From the NCBI GenBank assembly GCA_947475005.1, contig CANJLI010000006.1, forward strand, positions 1 to 59,412: a DNA stretch of 59,412 nt. The letters are read 5' to 3'. Positions within the stretch are counted from its first letter, which is position 1. Every line of letters begins with the position of its first letter. Positions 42,092 to 50,309 of this stretch are shown one piece after another. The stretch comes from Deltaproteobacteria bacterium. GTDB taxonomy: Bacteria > Bdellovibrionota_B > Oligoflexia > Oligoflexales > Bog-1112. The position numbers were made by a program, and so were the translations under genes. The notes beneath the pieces were generated by a model. That model did not search any database and was not told the DNA's origin. It saw only the letters and a program-made list of their open reading frames with translations.

Positions 42092-44935
42092 CTAGATATC
42101 CGGCTTACACATCGCTCGATAGTCACAAAAGGTACAAGCATCAGAAGGCGTAGGTGCAAAGTCTTCTTTTCCAGCCAACAAAGAACGAAGCCGCAAATGC
42201 CAAGCCCGTGTAAGTTTATCCACGCTCTCTTGCAAATCAGGTGCGGTGCGCTTGCCCCAAGCTGAGCTTTTGGCATGATGCCCCATCCCACGTATATCCC
42301 AAGCCCCTTCGAGGATCGACCAGTATCCCACGATGCCGTCTTCTATCTTACCCGAATTTGCCTCATCGGCCTGCATGTCCAATACCCATGCATACAAAAG
42401 CAACTGCGGCACCCACCACGAGCCCTCTTTCGCAGGCATTCTCTTTTTTCGTTTGTAATCGGTAAGAATATACCCAGAAGCCCCTCGCTCCACATGATCC
42501 ATGACACCGGTTAGTGAAACGGAAAACTCACGTTGATCCTCCAACCCAAAAGAAACCGAAAGGGGATTTTCCTCCTGCCCAAACGTGTATTCTGTCTGAT
42601 GAAGAGGAAATCGAGAGACCAAATCCCCCGCCTCTTGCACAAAAAATTGCCGGCAATGGTCCGCAAATCGAGGCCACGAAAATAGCTTTAAATGTTCCCC
42701 CAAGGGTGTATGAGAAAGTGAAATCGGAGACAGATGCTCAGATAAAGCCCACAACCGATCACATACATAGTCTTGAAATTTCTCTTCAGGAATTCGAGTG
42801 GGAAAAGGCTCGAGAAGTGCCACGCCCTCCACAAGGCCCGTATAAAATCCTTCAAACACACGGTGCAACCAGAGACCTTCTGTTTGTTTGTCTCGATCCA
42901 CAAACAGCCAATTTTTCTTAACACCCAGCTTATGCAACAAAAACCGATAGGGACACGTTAAAAATAAATCCAAGGTAGTGGAAGAAAAATGAGAGAGGTA
43001 CTGCTCTCGCTCCGAGAGGGAAAGTTCCCCTTTTTTCTCTATGAGAAATGGAGCCTGGATATTTTCCTCGAGAGGCAAATCAGGTTCTGTCTGCACGATT
43101 GGAAAAAACTTTGTCTCTCCGATCCACTGCTCCACAAACCGAGAGCGAACCACAGGCTGCTGAAAACACTTCTCCGGATACGATAGGCAAAGATACGGTG
43201 TCTCACGACATAACAACTGAAAAGTTGTATCCTCCATGGCCTCAATATAGGCCCATCCGGAAAGTCCACCCAACCGCTTCATCCAATCTGGCACCAAGCG
43301 ATCTGCTGGCAGAGCCTTTGGGAATAAGCCCTCTACACAACCCAACAAAATTACCCGATCAAAAGGCACCAAACGAGATTCTTGCAAGCGCAAAATCTGA
43401 ACTCCTTCTAGGGGGAATCCCACACTGCGCGCCTGCTGGGGTAATAAAGAATCATCAAGCAAAGAAAGAAACTCTCGCAAGGAATAAGTCGCTTCAAACA
43501 AAGCCCCCATGGACCCAAGTTGCTGCAGAAAAGTTTCCACCACCTCCCCACTCGATTTGTCGATATCGGATCGCAAGGCCACCCGAATTTGAAAATCCCC
43601 CAATCGATTCACCAAAAACTCTTTCCAACCGATGAGCGAGCGTTTGGAAAGAGAGGCACACAGATCCAAATCTTCAAACAAGGCTTGGATCCACTTGGAT
43701 TCTCTGCGATCTGGATTTTCCCGTATATGCTCTCGCAAGGCATCGCAGGAAGCATGGCCTACAAAAAGCGAGCACAAGGATTCCTGGGAAATCCACACGC
43801 CTGTTTTTTCCTTCACCCAACCTTGAGTAAAAGGATGCAAACACCAAGCAAAGAAAGCGGGGTATTTATCCAATTCCGTTAAACATCGCATCCAAGTTCC
43901 CAACCACCGGCCCAAACCGGTGCTGATCATGGGCGTTGGAATCGAGAGATTGAGGGACAAAGCACTGCTTTGAAATACAGAGCTCACCACGGAGGCATAC
44001 GGCCCCTCCGAAGGCAGCAAGACTGCAATGCGAGCAGCAGGCGTACCAGCTTCAATCCACTGCGACACCCGATCCAATGCCCCTTGTACCTCTGCATACA
44101 AAGTAGGGTACTGGTAGACCTCGATAGCCTTGGCTTTCGAAAGCGATCGTCCTTCTACAGGGACAGAACGCTCGGTCAGCTCAGAGAGCAGATCGCGCAA
44201 GGGATTGCAGGATCCCGTAAGATCGGGGGGCGTGGGCAACCAAATGCACACGTTGGGGTGCCGGGACCATTGAGAGAGCCATTTTCCATAATACCGTTTA
44301 ATCGTAGTGAAGCCGAAAATATACAAGCGCTCCCACGGGGGAATAAAGCTCTCGGAAATGAGCACCTCAACCTGAGCCCTTGCATAGAGATCAGAAAACA
44401 TCAGGCCTTGCTTTTGCAGCTGTGCCTCGAGCTTGTGATATACAGATTGGATTTCTCGCAATCTGGTTTGCAAGACCTGAATATGCCCATCGGATTTGTA
44501 GACATCTTCAAGCAAATGACTTTCCCACTGATGAAAAATCTCCCCCTCTTTTTCCTCTTCTTGAATATCTGCAAAGAGCTGCAAGAGCTCATGATGATCG
44601 CCCGCTCGCAGATGCAGGTACTCCCCCTCTTGCAACAGGCGTTGCAGAGTGAGCTCGACCAGCCACGGGTCTGCCGGTTGTAAAGGAAAGAGAGCAGGAG
44701 AAGCGGCCTCGTGCAAAAACCCATCCAAGGTCCAAATGCGAGGAGGACGCAAGGTCCCTTTCTGGGCACTGAGCATGGCCAAGAGACTTGTGGCCAACCG
44801 TTGGGTGGGCATCACAATCCAGGTAGAAGCGTAGTCTTGTGTAGGGAGAGTCAAAAGCTCACGAGCGAGAGCCTCTAGAAGCAAAAAAGTCCCCTCTCCC
44901 CCGATTCGAACTCCAGATTGAAAGGAATGATTCAA
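42092..44935 (-). CDS. AddB-like PD-(D/E)XK nuclease with iron-sulfur cysteines
   Basis: 947 residues from TTG 44935, supported by GAGGAG six bases upstream; a longer frame enters the B2 repeat and is rejected. The N-terminal helicase-like part lacks a Walker A lysine. The C-terminal nuclease shows Cys near 660 (LTCPYRF), GVMDHVE...LTDYKRKK near 815-830, and Cys932-x2-Cys935-x5-Cys941. The four Cys spacing equals the 4Fe-4S clasp of AddB. AddAB resects double-strand breaks; the AddA partner is not in this window. Confidence 0.8.
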   Translation of the reverse strand: MNHSFQSGVRIGGEGTFLLLEALARELLTLPTQDYASTWIVMPTQRLATSLLAMLSAQKGTLRPPRIWTLDGFLHEAASPALFPLQPADPWLVELTLQRLLQEGEYLHLRAGDHHELLQLFADIQEEEKEGEIFHQWESHLLEDVYKSDGHIQVLQTRLREIQSVYHKLEAQLQKQGLMFSDLYARAQVEVLISESFIPPWERLYIFGFTTIKRYYGKWLSQWSRHPNVCIWLPTPPDLTGSCNPLRDLLSELTERSVPVEGRSLSKAKAIEVYQYPTLYAEVQGALDRVSQWIEAGTPAARIAVLLPSEGPYASVVSSVFQSSALSLNLSIPTPMISTGLGRWLGTWMRCLTELDKYPAFFAWCLHPFTQGWVKEKTGVWISQESLCSLFVGHASCDALREHIRENPDRRESKWIQALFEDLDLCASLSKRSLIGWKEFLVNRLGDFQIRVALRSDIDKSSGEVVETFLQQLGSMGALFEATYSLREFLSLLDDSLLPQQARSVGFPLEGVQILRLQESRLVPFDRVILLGCVEGLFPKALPADRLVPDWMKRLGGLSGWAYIEAMEDTTFQLLCRETPYLCLSYPEKCFQQPVVRSRFVEQWIGETKFFPIVQTEPDLPLEENIQAPFLIEKKGELSLSEREQYLSHFSSTTLDLFLTCPYRFLLHKLGVKKNWLFVDRDKQTEGLWLHRVFEGFYTGLVEGVALLEPFPTRIPEEKFQDYVCDRLWALSEHLSPISLSHTPLGEHLKLFSWPRFADHCRQFFVQEAGDLVSRFPLHQTEYTFGQEENPLSVSFGLEDQREFSVSLTGVMDHVERGASGYILTDYKRKKRMPAKEGSWWVPQLLLYAWVLDMQADEANSGKIEDGIVGYWSILEGAWDIRGMGHHAKSSAWGKRTAPDLQESVDKLTRAWHLRLRSLLAGKEDFAPTPSDACTFCDYRAMCKPDI

Positions 44936-44950
44936 TATGGTCTCCTCTCT

Positions 44951-45498
44951 CCCTTTTTTTTTCTTTTTGTTTTTTTGGGAAACCAGCTGCGCAGTTTTCC
45001 CAAACCCTTCCTTGCTACGCAAGGGGAGAACGGGATGTATTTCCAGAATGACACGTCAAGGCCGGCGCTCGCTCGGGGCCTCCCACCCTCTCAAAATCGC
45101 AGACAGTGTTTTCGTCATGGACAGTAAGCCCTTGGCTGCGATTTATGACCCGGGTAGGTCCTCCCAAGCGGCTGCCCTTGACGCGTCATTCTGGAAATAT
45201 ATCCTCGTTCTCCCGTAGCTACCAGATCTTTGCAGCAGCGGGAGAGAACGGATGGATTCCTTTCAGCTACCATAAAGGGGCCAAGGGCAGCCAGGTAGAG
45301 GGATCCCGACGGGTCACAAATCGCAGCCGAGAGCTGAATGTCCCTGACGAGGGTTAGCTCTGCGATTTTGAGAGTCGGGAAGAATCTGCCTGAGCGCCGG
45401 CCTTGGCATCTAAGATGGTAACTGAAAGGAATCCGACCGCTCTCCAAGTGCGAGGCAAGGAAGGGTTTAAGGGAAAACTGCGCAGCTGGTTTCCCTTA
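44951..45498. repeat. Large nested palindromic element (family B), copy B2
   Basis: Terminal inverted repeats: TTGGGAAACCAGCTGCGCAG...AAACCCTTCCTTGC at the left and GCAAGGAAGGGTTT...CTGCGCAGCTGGTTTCCC at the right. Inside are two long bulged hairpins. The first has arms ATTTCCAGAATGAC / GTCATTCTGGAAAT; the second has arms GGATTCCTTTCAG / CTGAAAGGAATCC. Both enclose the same core in opposite orientation (AAGGCCGGCGCTC and AAAATCGCAG). The whole would fold as a three-way junction. It starts 16 nt upstream of the AddB-like start codon. Confidence 0.88.
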
Positions 45499-45527
45499 GA
45501 AAACCAAAGCTGGTTCCACGAAAGAAC

Positions 45528-45561
45528 AAAAAAAAAGGGCAACCACTCCGTGGTCACCCTT
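45528..45561 (-). terminator. Rho-independent terminator of the porin gene
   Basis: On the minus strand GGGTGACCAC, loop GGA, GTGGTTGCCC (all paired, two G-U), followed by TT and a run of T. It lies 8 nt after the porin stop codon. Confidence 0.85.
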
Positions 45562-45569
45562 CTAGAACA

Positions 45570-46529
45570 CTAGAACAAATGAGCGCCTACAGCGAACACA
45601 TTTTCGTACTGACGACGGCCTGCGTCGTTGCGATCACGTAGGAAGAAATCGTTCATGAGGTAAACGGTATCGTTAACAGCGTAAAGCGCTTGGAAACGGT
45701 GCTCATGAGAGTACACACGGTGGTACTGGTTACGATTCCCACTCTTTTTGTATTCCACCTTCTTACCATCTTCACTTACATATGCATTCGGTGTGAAGGT
45801 GTTACGGTAGTATCCTTTTGCGTACAGAGTCAAGCCACTTACAAAGTTAGGCACGTAGGTGATCTTAGCAGTGTATTCGTTTTCAAAAGAAGTAACTTCA
45901 GAAGGGGCTGTGTAAGAACCTTTAGAACCCTCTTTTTCAGTAAGGCCCATATCATTGGTGTTTGAACCACGCAAAGCATCGGTGTCTACATCGATATTGC
46001 GGGGACGACTTCCGATCAACGCATAGATGTCAGCACCCACTTCAGGAGTGATAACGCCAGCGCCTGTGCTCAAATCTGCAGAAACCGGAATACGGAAACC
46101 GAAAGCTGCGTTGGTACCGTGACCTTCATGTGGCAATTTGGCTTCCAAGTGAGACACCAAGCTTGCATAGGTAGAGCTGAAAAGAGTAAAGGAGCTTTCA
46201 GAGCGAATTCCACGGTTCTTCACTCCATCTTGGCCTGCAAACTTGTTTGCACCAAAGATAAGTTCAGTAACGAAACGTTGCTTCTTCGTCGCCTCTAGAG
46301 TATCGAAAAAACCGGAACCCAATGTGTAACGCGCCTGCACCTTCGGCACAGAATCGTTTGCATCCGTTACTTCTTGGTAACTACGCATCTCAAAGTCAGC
46401 GTATGCATTTGGGAAAATGTGTTGAATAGGAGCGATTTTTGAGACTTCAACATCGGCAAATGCACCGACAGAAACGCTCAAAAGACTGCTTGCGAGACCG
46501 ACTTGGGATAGAAGCTTCGTATACTTCAT
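45570..46529 (-). CDS. Outer-membrane porin-like protein
   Basis: 319 residues. Signal peptide MKYTKLLSQVGLASSLLSVSVGAFA, mature strands rich in Tyr/Phe/Gly (YADFEMRSYQEV, RFQALYAVNDTVYLMNDFF) and terminal ENVFAVGAHLF. Codon choice is more regular than its neighbours (many AAG, TTC, GTA), it has a strong promoter and a strong terminator, all suggesting high expression. Substrate unknown. Confidence 0.8.
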   Translation of the reverse strand: MKYTKLLSQVGLASSLLSVSVGAFADVEVSKIAPIQHIFPNAYADFEMRSYQEVTDANDSVPKVQARYTLGSGFFDTLEATKKQRFVTELIFGANKFAGQDGVKNRGIRSESSFTLFSSTYASLVSHLEAKLPHEGHGTNAAFGFRIPVSADLSTGAGVITPEVGADIYALIGSRPRNIDVDTDALRGSNTNDMGLTEKEGSKGSYTAPSEVTSFENEYTAKITYVPNFVSGLTLYAKGYYRNTFTPNAYVSEDGKKVEYKKSGNRNQYHRVYSHEHRFQALYAVNDTVYLMNDFFLRDRNDAGRRQYENVFAVGAHLF

Positions 46530-46567
46530 TGTAGTTCCTTTTTTAAAAAGTGGTACGTCAGGGGTTG

Positions 46568-46597
46568 GTTCTACGGTAAAATTGGCCAGCCTGTCAA
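46568..46597 (-). promoter_or_regulatory. Promoter of the porin-like gene
   Basis: On the minus strand TTGACA (plus-strand 46592-46597), an 18-nt spacer and TAGAAC (46568-46573), about 40 nt upstream of the ATG. Confidence 0.5.
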
Positions 46598-46652
46598 CCT
46601 AGAGAAGAGATTTGATATAAGGAACAAATGTAATTTTAATGATATCAATTGG

Positions 46653-47765
46653 TTAAATCACCGCTTCTGCCGCAGCTCGATAGGCGAATTCCTCAAAGAA
46701 AACATCCTCATCCACGCTTCGGTCGAGCACCGGCTTCCAAGTAAATCGCTCCTGATGAGGCCCATCAGGATCTCGTTCAAATCGGTGCTCTACGCCTTGT
46801 TCTCTTAGTAAAAAATAATATTCCTCCACCAAGGCCTGCATATCTTGAATCGTGCTAGCCTCTGTAGAACGCTCCCGCATTCGTTTGGCATCGGGCCAGC
46901 CTTTGAGATACCACAACATGTGTTTGCGCATACAAATCGCACTTCTAGGTTGGTCACTGTAGAGCTCCAGTTGCCAAGCCAAGTGCTGTTGCACACCTTG
47001 GTGCCATTCTTCCAGTGACAAGTGGAAAGGCTCTGCCTGACGCATTGCCTTAAATGCCCACGGATTTCCCATGGCCCCTCGACTCACCATGCCTCCATCC
47101 ACCTGAGTGGCTTGGCGCATGAACTTTCCGTCTTCTTGGGTAAACAAGTTACCGTTGCCCAAAACAGGAATACGCAGACTGCGTTTTAATAGACCGATTT
47201 TTTCCAAATCTACAGGATCTTGGTAGGTGGAATTGCGGCGACGTCCATGCACAGTCACCCAATCTGCCCCGGCTTCTTGTAGGGCTTGGCCCACTTCCAA
47301 GAAATTAAGGGAGTTCTCATCCCAGCCCAGGCGAATCTTCGCCGAAAGGGGCTTGTCAGTGACCTGTTTGGAACGGTACACCGTATCGTATACACGCTGG
47401 GGGTCTTTGAGGATGGCGCAGCCGCTGCCGGAGTTCACCACCTTGCGCACAGGGCATCCCATGTTGATATCGATCGTAGCAAAAGGCTGCTGACCGAGGA
47501 GTTCCACCGCACGGGCTACCTCGTCTGCTGAGCGGCCGGTGACCTGGACCCCGACCTTGTCCTCGAGGGGGTGGAGCTTCATCATCTCCCAAGTCCGCTT
47601 ATTCTTGTACAAAATCGCTACCGCAGAGAGCATTTCCACATAGGCCAAGTCAGCGCCACCAATACGGGTGCACATCATACGGAATGGCGCATCGGAGACG
47701 CCTGCAAGGGGGGCTGCCAACAAGGGGAATTCAGAAAGCCCCAATTTGGTAAATATCGCTGTCAT
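46653..47765 (-). CDS. dus: tRNA-dihydrouridine synthase
   Basis: 370 residues from ATG 47765 (AAGGA upstream). FMN-barrel motifs: LAAPLAGVSDAPFRMM, VQVTGRSADEVARAVELL, INMGCPVRKVVNSGSG with the catalytic Cys, IRLGWDE, VTVHGRRR, VLGNGNLF and GMVSRGAMGNPWAF. It reduces uridine in tRNA D-loops; the overall layout fits DusB. Divergent from serS. Confidence 0.92.
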   Translation of the reverse strand: MTAIFTKLGLSEFPLLAAPLAGVSDAPFRMMCTRIGGADLAYVEMLSAVAILYKNKRTWEMMKLHPLEDKVGVQVTGRSADEVARAVELLGQQPFATIDINMGCPVRKVVNSGSGCAILKDPQRVYDTVYRSKQVTDKPLSAKIRLGWDENSLNFLEVGQALQEAGADWVTVHGRRRNSTYQDPVDLEKIGLLKRSLRIPVLGNGNLFTQEDGKFMRQATQVDGGMVSRGAMGNPWAFKAMRQAEPFHLSLEEWHQGVQQHLAWQLELYSDQPRSAICMRKHMLWYLKGWPDAKRMRERSTEASTIQDMQALVEEYYFLLREQGVEHRFERDPDGPHQERFTWKPVLDRSVDEDVFFEEFAYRAAAEAVI

Positions 47766-47802
47766 GTTTTTTTCCTTACAGTATATAAGAAGCTCGACTC
47801 CA

Positions 47803-47893
47803 GGGATTGGGTCCACCTACCTTTTTAGAGATTGGGTCCACCTACCTTTGGTAGGTGGACCCAATCTCTAAAAAGGTAGGTGGACCCAATCCC
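47803..47893. repeat. Palindrome A4: self-nested, 44-bp perfect arms, TTT loop
   Basis: Outer arm GGGATTGGGTCCACCTACC then TTTTTAGA, and inside it a second copy of GATTGGGTCCACCTACC, mirrored exactly on the right side. One family A palindrome therefore sits in the loop of another. It occupies most of the 160-nt space between the divergent dus and serS start codons and ends 17 nt before the serS ribosome site. Confidence 0.95.
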
Positions 47894-47925
47894 CCGAATA
47901 CTCTGAATCAAGGACCTTACTAACT

Positions 47926-49191
47926 ATGCTAGACATTGCATTTATTCGCGCGAACCCGGACCTAGTAGAACAAGGGGCGGCGGCCAAAAATATCAAAGTC
48001 AACCTGCCTCATCTCCTCGAGGTCGATACGGCCTTGCGCACCTTGCAGACCCAGTGGGAAACCGCACAGGCTTCGCGCAACCAATTGTCCCGAGAGATCG
48101 CCGTTTGCGCCCCAGAAGTTCGCGAGAGCCTCAAAGAGCAAGTCCGCGAGTTAAAAACAAACCTGGAAGAAATGCAAGCCAGATTGCGCGACCTACGAAC
48201 AGAATTTCATGCATTGATGCTGCAAGTGCCTCAACCTGCTAGAGAAGATGTGCCAAAAGGAAAATCCGACGCTGAGAATGTAGAGGTGCGCACCTGGGGC
48301 ACACCGCCTGCTGCAAGCACAACGCCCCTGGACCACATCCAACTAGGTGAAAAGCTAGATATTATCGACTTTGAACGTGGCGTTAAGCTCGCAGGGAGCC
48401 GCTCCTACGTATTGAAGGGAGACGGAGCACGTCTGGAGCAAGCCGTCCACCGATTTACCTATGACTACCTGGTATCCAAGGGATTTATCGCCATGTCCGT
48501 GCCGGTTTTGGTGAACGAGATGTCCATGGAGGGCACGGGATATTTTCCCCAAGGTAGAGATCAGGCTTATCTTGTAGAAAGAGACAAGTTGGCCCTCGTA
48601 GGCACCTCCGAGGTGGCACTGTGCAGCTTCCATGCGGATGAAATCCTCGAAGGCCCCCTGCCGCGGCGCTATATGGCCCAGAGTTCCTGCTTTCGTCGGG
48701 AGGCCGGTAGCTATGGACGTGACACCAAAGGGCTGTACCGGGTGCACCAGTTTCAAAAGATCGAGATGGTCGTTCTGGCTCCTGCAGATGAAGCCCTCAC
48801 AGATCAACTCCATATGGAACTCCTGGGACACGCAGAATACGTGCTGCAAGCCTTGGGACTCCCTTACCGGGTAGTCTACGTATGCACAGGGGATTTGGGA
48901 CAAGGACAGGTGCGCAAGCACGACCTGGAGACCTGGATGCCCTCTCGAGGGGGCTACGGGGAAACCCATAGCTGCTCCAGCTTCTATGACTTCCAAGCTC
49001 GGCGCTTACAGATTCGCTATGCGGATGAAACGGGCAAGAAGCGATTTGTCTACACGCTCAATAACACGGCATGTGCCACGCCGCGACTGCTGTTGCCGCT
49101 GCTCGAGAACCTACAAAACCCGGATGGATCCGTGCGCATCCCCGACTGTCTCCAACCCTACATGGGCGGGCAGAAGGTGATTACAGCGTAG
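47926..49191 (+). CDS. serS: Seryl-tRNA synthetase
   Basis: 421 residues. N-terminal coiled-coil arm (about 25-110), then class II core: motif 2 YMAQSSCFRREAGSYGRDTKG near 250-270, and motif 3 TLNNTACATPRLLLPLLEN near 375-395. Usual length. AAGGA lies 11 nt upstream of the ATG. A 91-nt hairpin (A4) immediately precedes the ribosome site, so the leader RNA may be structured. Confidence 0.95.
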   Translation: MLDIAFIRANPDLVEQGAAAKNIKVNLPHLLEVDTALRTLQTQWETAQASRNQLSREIAVCAPEVRESLKEQVRELKTNLEEMQARLRDLRTEFHALMLQVPQPAREDVPKGKSDAENVEVRTWGTPPAASTTPLDHIQLGEKLDIIDFERGVKLAGSRSYVLKGDGARLEQAVHRFTYDYLVSKGFIAMSVPVLVNEMSMEGTGYFPQGRDQAYLVERDKLALVGTSEVALCSFHADEILEGPLPRRYMAQSSCFRREAGSYGRDTKGLYRVHQFQKIEMVVLAPADEALTDQLHMELLGHAEYVLQALGLPYRVVYVCTGDLGQGQVRKHDLETWMPSRGGYGETHSCSSFYDFQARRLQIRYADETGKKRFVYTLNNTACATPRLLLPLLENLQNPDGSVRIPDCLQPYMGGQKVITA

Positions 49192-49196
49192 AGGGG

Positions 49197-49320
49197 AATT
49201 GGGGACACTCGGGCGCAATGGCATTCGGCTAAGAAATCTAGGGGATCCCATACGGTCACTTCGGGACCTTGGGATGGCGGAACGGGTTTGGGAATTGGGG
49301 ACACCTACCTTTTTCACCCC
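49197..49320. repeat. Cluster of repeat fragments (families D, C and A)
   Basis: GGGGACACTCGG (family D), then GATCCCATACGGTC ACTTCGGGACC TTGGGATGGCG (right half of family C with a changed but still paired mini-hairpin), then TTGGGGACACCTACC TTTTT, a hybrid of D and A. This lies 3' of serS and 3' of the Fic remnant. Confidence 0.75.
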
Positions 49321-49326
49321 CCTACA

Positions 49327-49809
49327 TTACAAATATTCTTTTTCAAGCAAGGCAAGGTAGGGCTCAAAACGATAGAGTTTATTTCGTTTTTGCGTTGTAC
49401 TCTCAGAGACAATGCCCATGATGATAAATTGTTGGAGGATATTTCTGATTGTGCTGTAGGCTTTTTCTAAAGATTTGCTAATTTCTGTAATGCTAACCAC
49501 AGGCTGGGAAAATAAAAAATCAAGGGTAAGATCCGCAGTTTCTCTCATTTTTAAAAGCCGTCCAATACAACCATTTCCATCAAAAAAAGGGTGTATGGTT
49601 TCAAAATGAACGTGAACAAGCCCTGCTCTGATAAGAGGGGGTAACTCGGAAGCTTCATTCATATATTTTTCAAGTGTGCTCATCAATCCAGGGACTTCTG
49701 GGGCGGGAGGCGGTATAAGCGCTCCAACACGGACGGATTGTTTGCGATAAAAGCCAGGGGAGGCTTTGTCACCTTCTCCACCTGAAAGCAAAGCTTCGTG
49801 CGCCCTCTT
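49327..49809 (-). pseudogene. Fic-domain protein, 5'-truncated remnant
   Basis: The frame is open from an in-frame TGA at 49810-49812 to the stop at 49327. It begins inside the Fic domain (HEALLSGGEGDKASPGFYRKQSVRVG region), so the about 200-residue N-terminus of this family is missing. The signature reads HPFFDGNGCIGRLL; the first Arg after GNG is Cys. A winged-helix part follows. A TTG at 49791 could start a 154-residue product, but the loss of half the family and the missing Arg argue for a relic. Confidence 0.75.
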
Positions 49810-49902
49810 TCAGTTTAGTGACCTTCACCGAAAATAGTATACCCTTCTCTTCATCTTATTTCAATATTAGTGCTTATACTGAAATAGAGAAGACCCTGTG
49901 GG

Positions 49903-49930
49903 GACACCCCGTTGGAGTGTCTCCATAAAA
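49903..49930. repeat. Short inverted repeat TGGGGACAC / GTGTCTCCA
   Basis: Nine-base arms around CCCCGTTGGA with one mismatch, related to the family D repeats. It lies just 3' of bfd. Confidence 0.55.
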
Positions 49931-49939
49931 TCCCCGATC

Positions 49940-50134
49940 TTATCCCTCTTTTTGAACCGGCTCGCTGGCACAGCATTTTTGCTTCAACAGCAATTCCTTG
50001 ATCTCACACACACAGGAGCCGCAGTCGGTACCTGCTTGGCAGACCTTCTGCACCTCTCGCAAGGAGAGGGCCCCCTGTGCAATAAGTTCCTTAATCTTTC
50101 CGTCGGTAACCCCGTAGCAAAGGCACAAATACAT
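49940..50134 (-). CDS. bfd: Bacterioferritin-associated ferredoxin-like [2Fe-2S] protein
   Basis: 64 residues. MYLCLCYGVTDGKIKELI followed by GTDCGSCVCEIKELL gives CxC and CxxC about 32 residues apart, the Bfd cluster pattern. Bfd reduces and releases iron from bacterioferritin under iron starvation. A perfect Fur box lies 48 nt upstream. No bfr gene is in the window. Confidence 0.88.
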   Translation of the reverse strand: MYLCLCYGVTDGKIKELIAQGALSLREVQKVCQAGTDCGSCVCEIKELLLKQKCCASEPVQKEG

Positions 50135-50181
50135 AGTATCCCCCCTCTTATTTTCCTACTCATCGGTCTTACGCGCTTATA

Positions 50182-50200
50182 ATTGAGAATCATTCTCAAT
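50182..50200. promoter_or_regulatory. Fur box upstream of bfd
   Basis: ATTGAGAATCATTCTCAAT is a perfect 19-bp palindrome matching the iron-regulator Fur consensus (NATWATNATWATN-type, core GAGAATCATTCTC). It overlaps A/T-rich promoter-like sequence 48 nt upstream of bfd. Confidence 0.85.
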
Positions 50201-50309
50201 ATAATCAGGAATTCGCGGAGAGGCAAGAAATTTATGGAGAAAAAAGCACCATTATATTAGTATATCTTGAGAGCGATTTTCGACGATTTTAGGTCTTAAG
50301 GTGAGCTCC

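Noticed and set aside
44936..45022. Upstream ATG extending the AddB-like protein by 29 residues
   Set aside because: The extension is encoded by the B2 repeat end (Lys-rich tract from a poly-A/T run), whereas TTG 44935 has a good ribosome site and the family-like start.
44951..45498. Family B elements as integron attC sites or cassettes
   Set aside because: No integrase, no ORF between sites, and the element is far larger than attC; the core lacks the RYYYAAC/GTTRRRY ends.
47766..47925. T-box or other known riboswitch ahead of serS
   Set aside because: No T-box sequence or specifier loop; the structure is only the palindrome.
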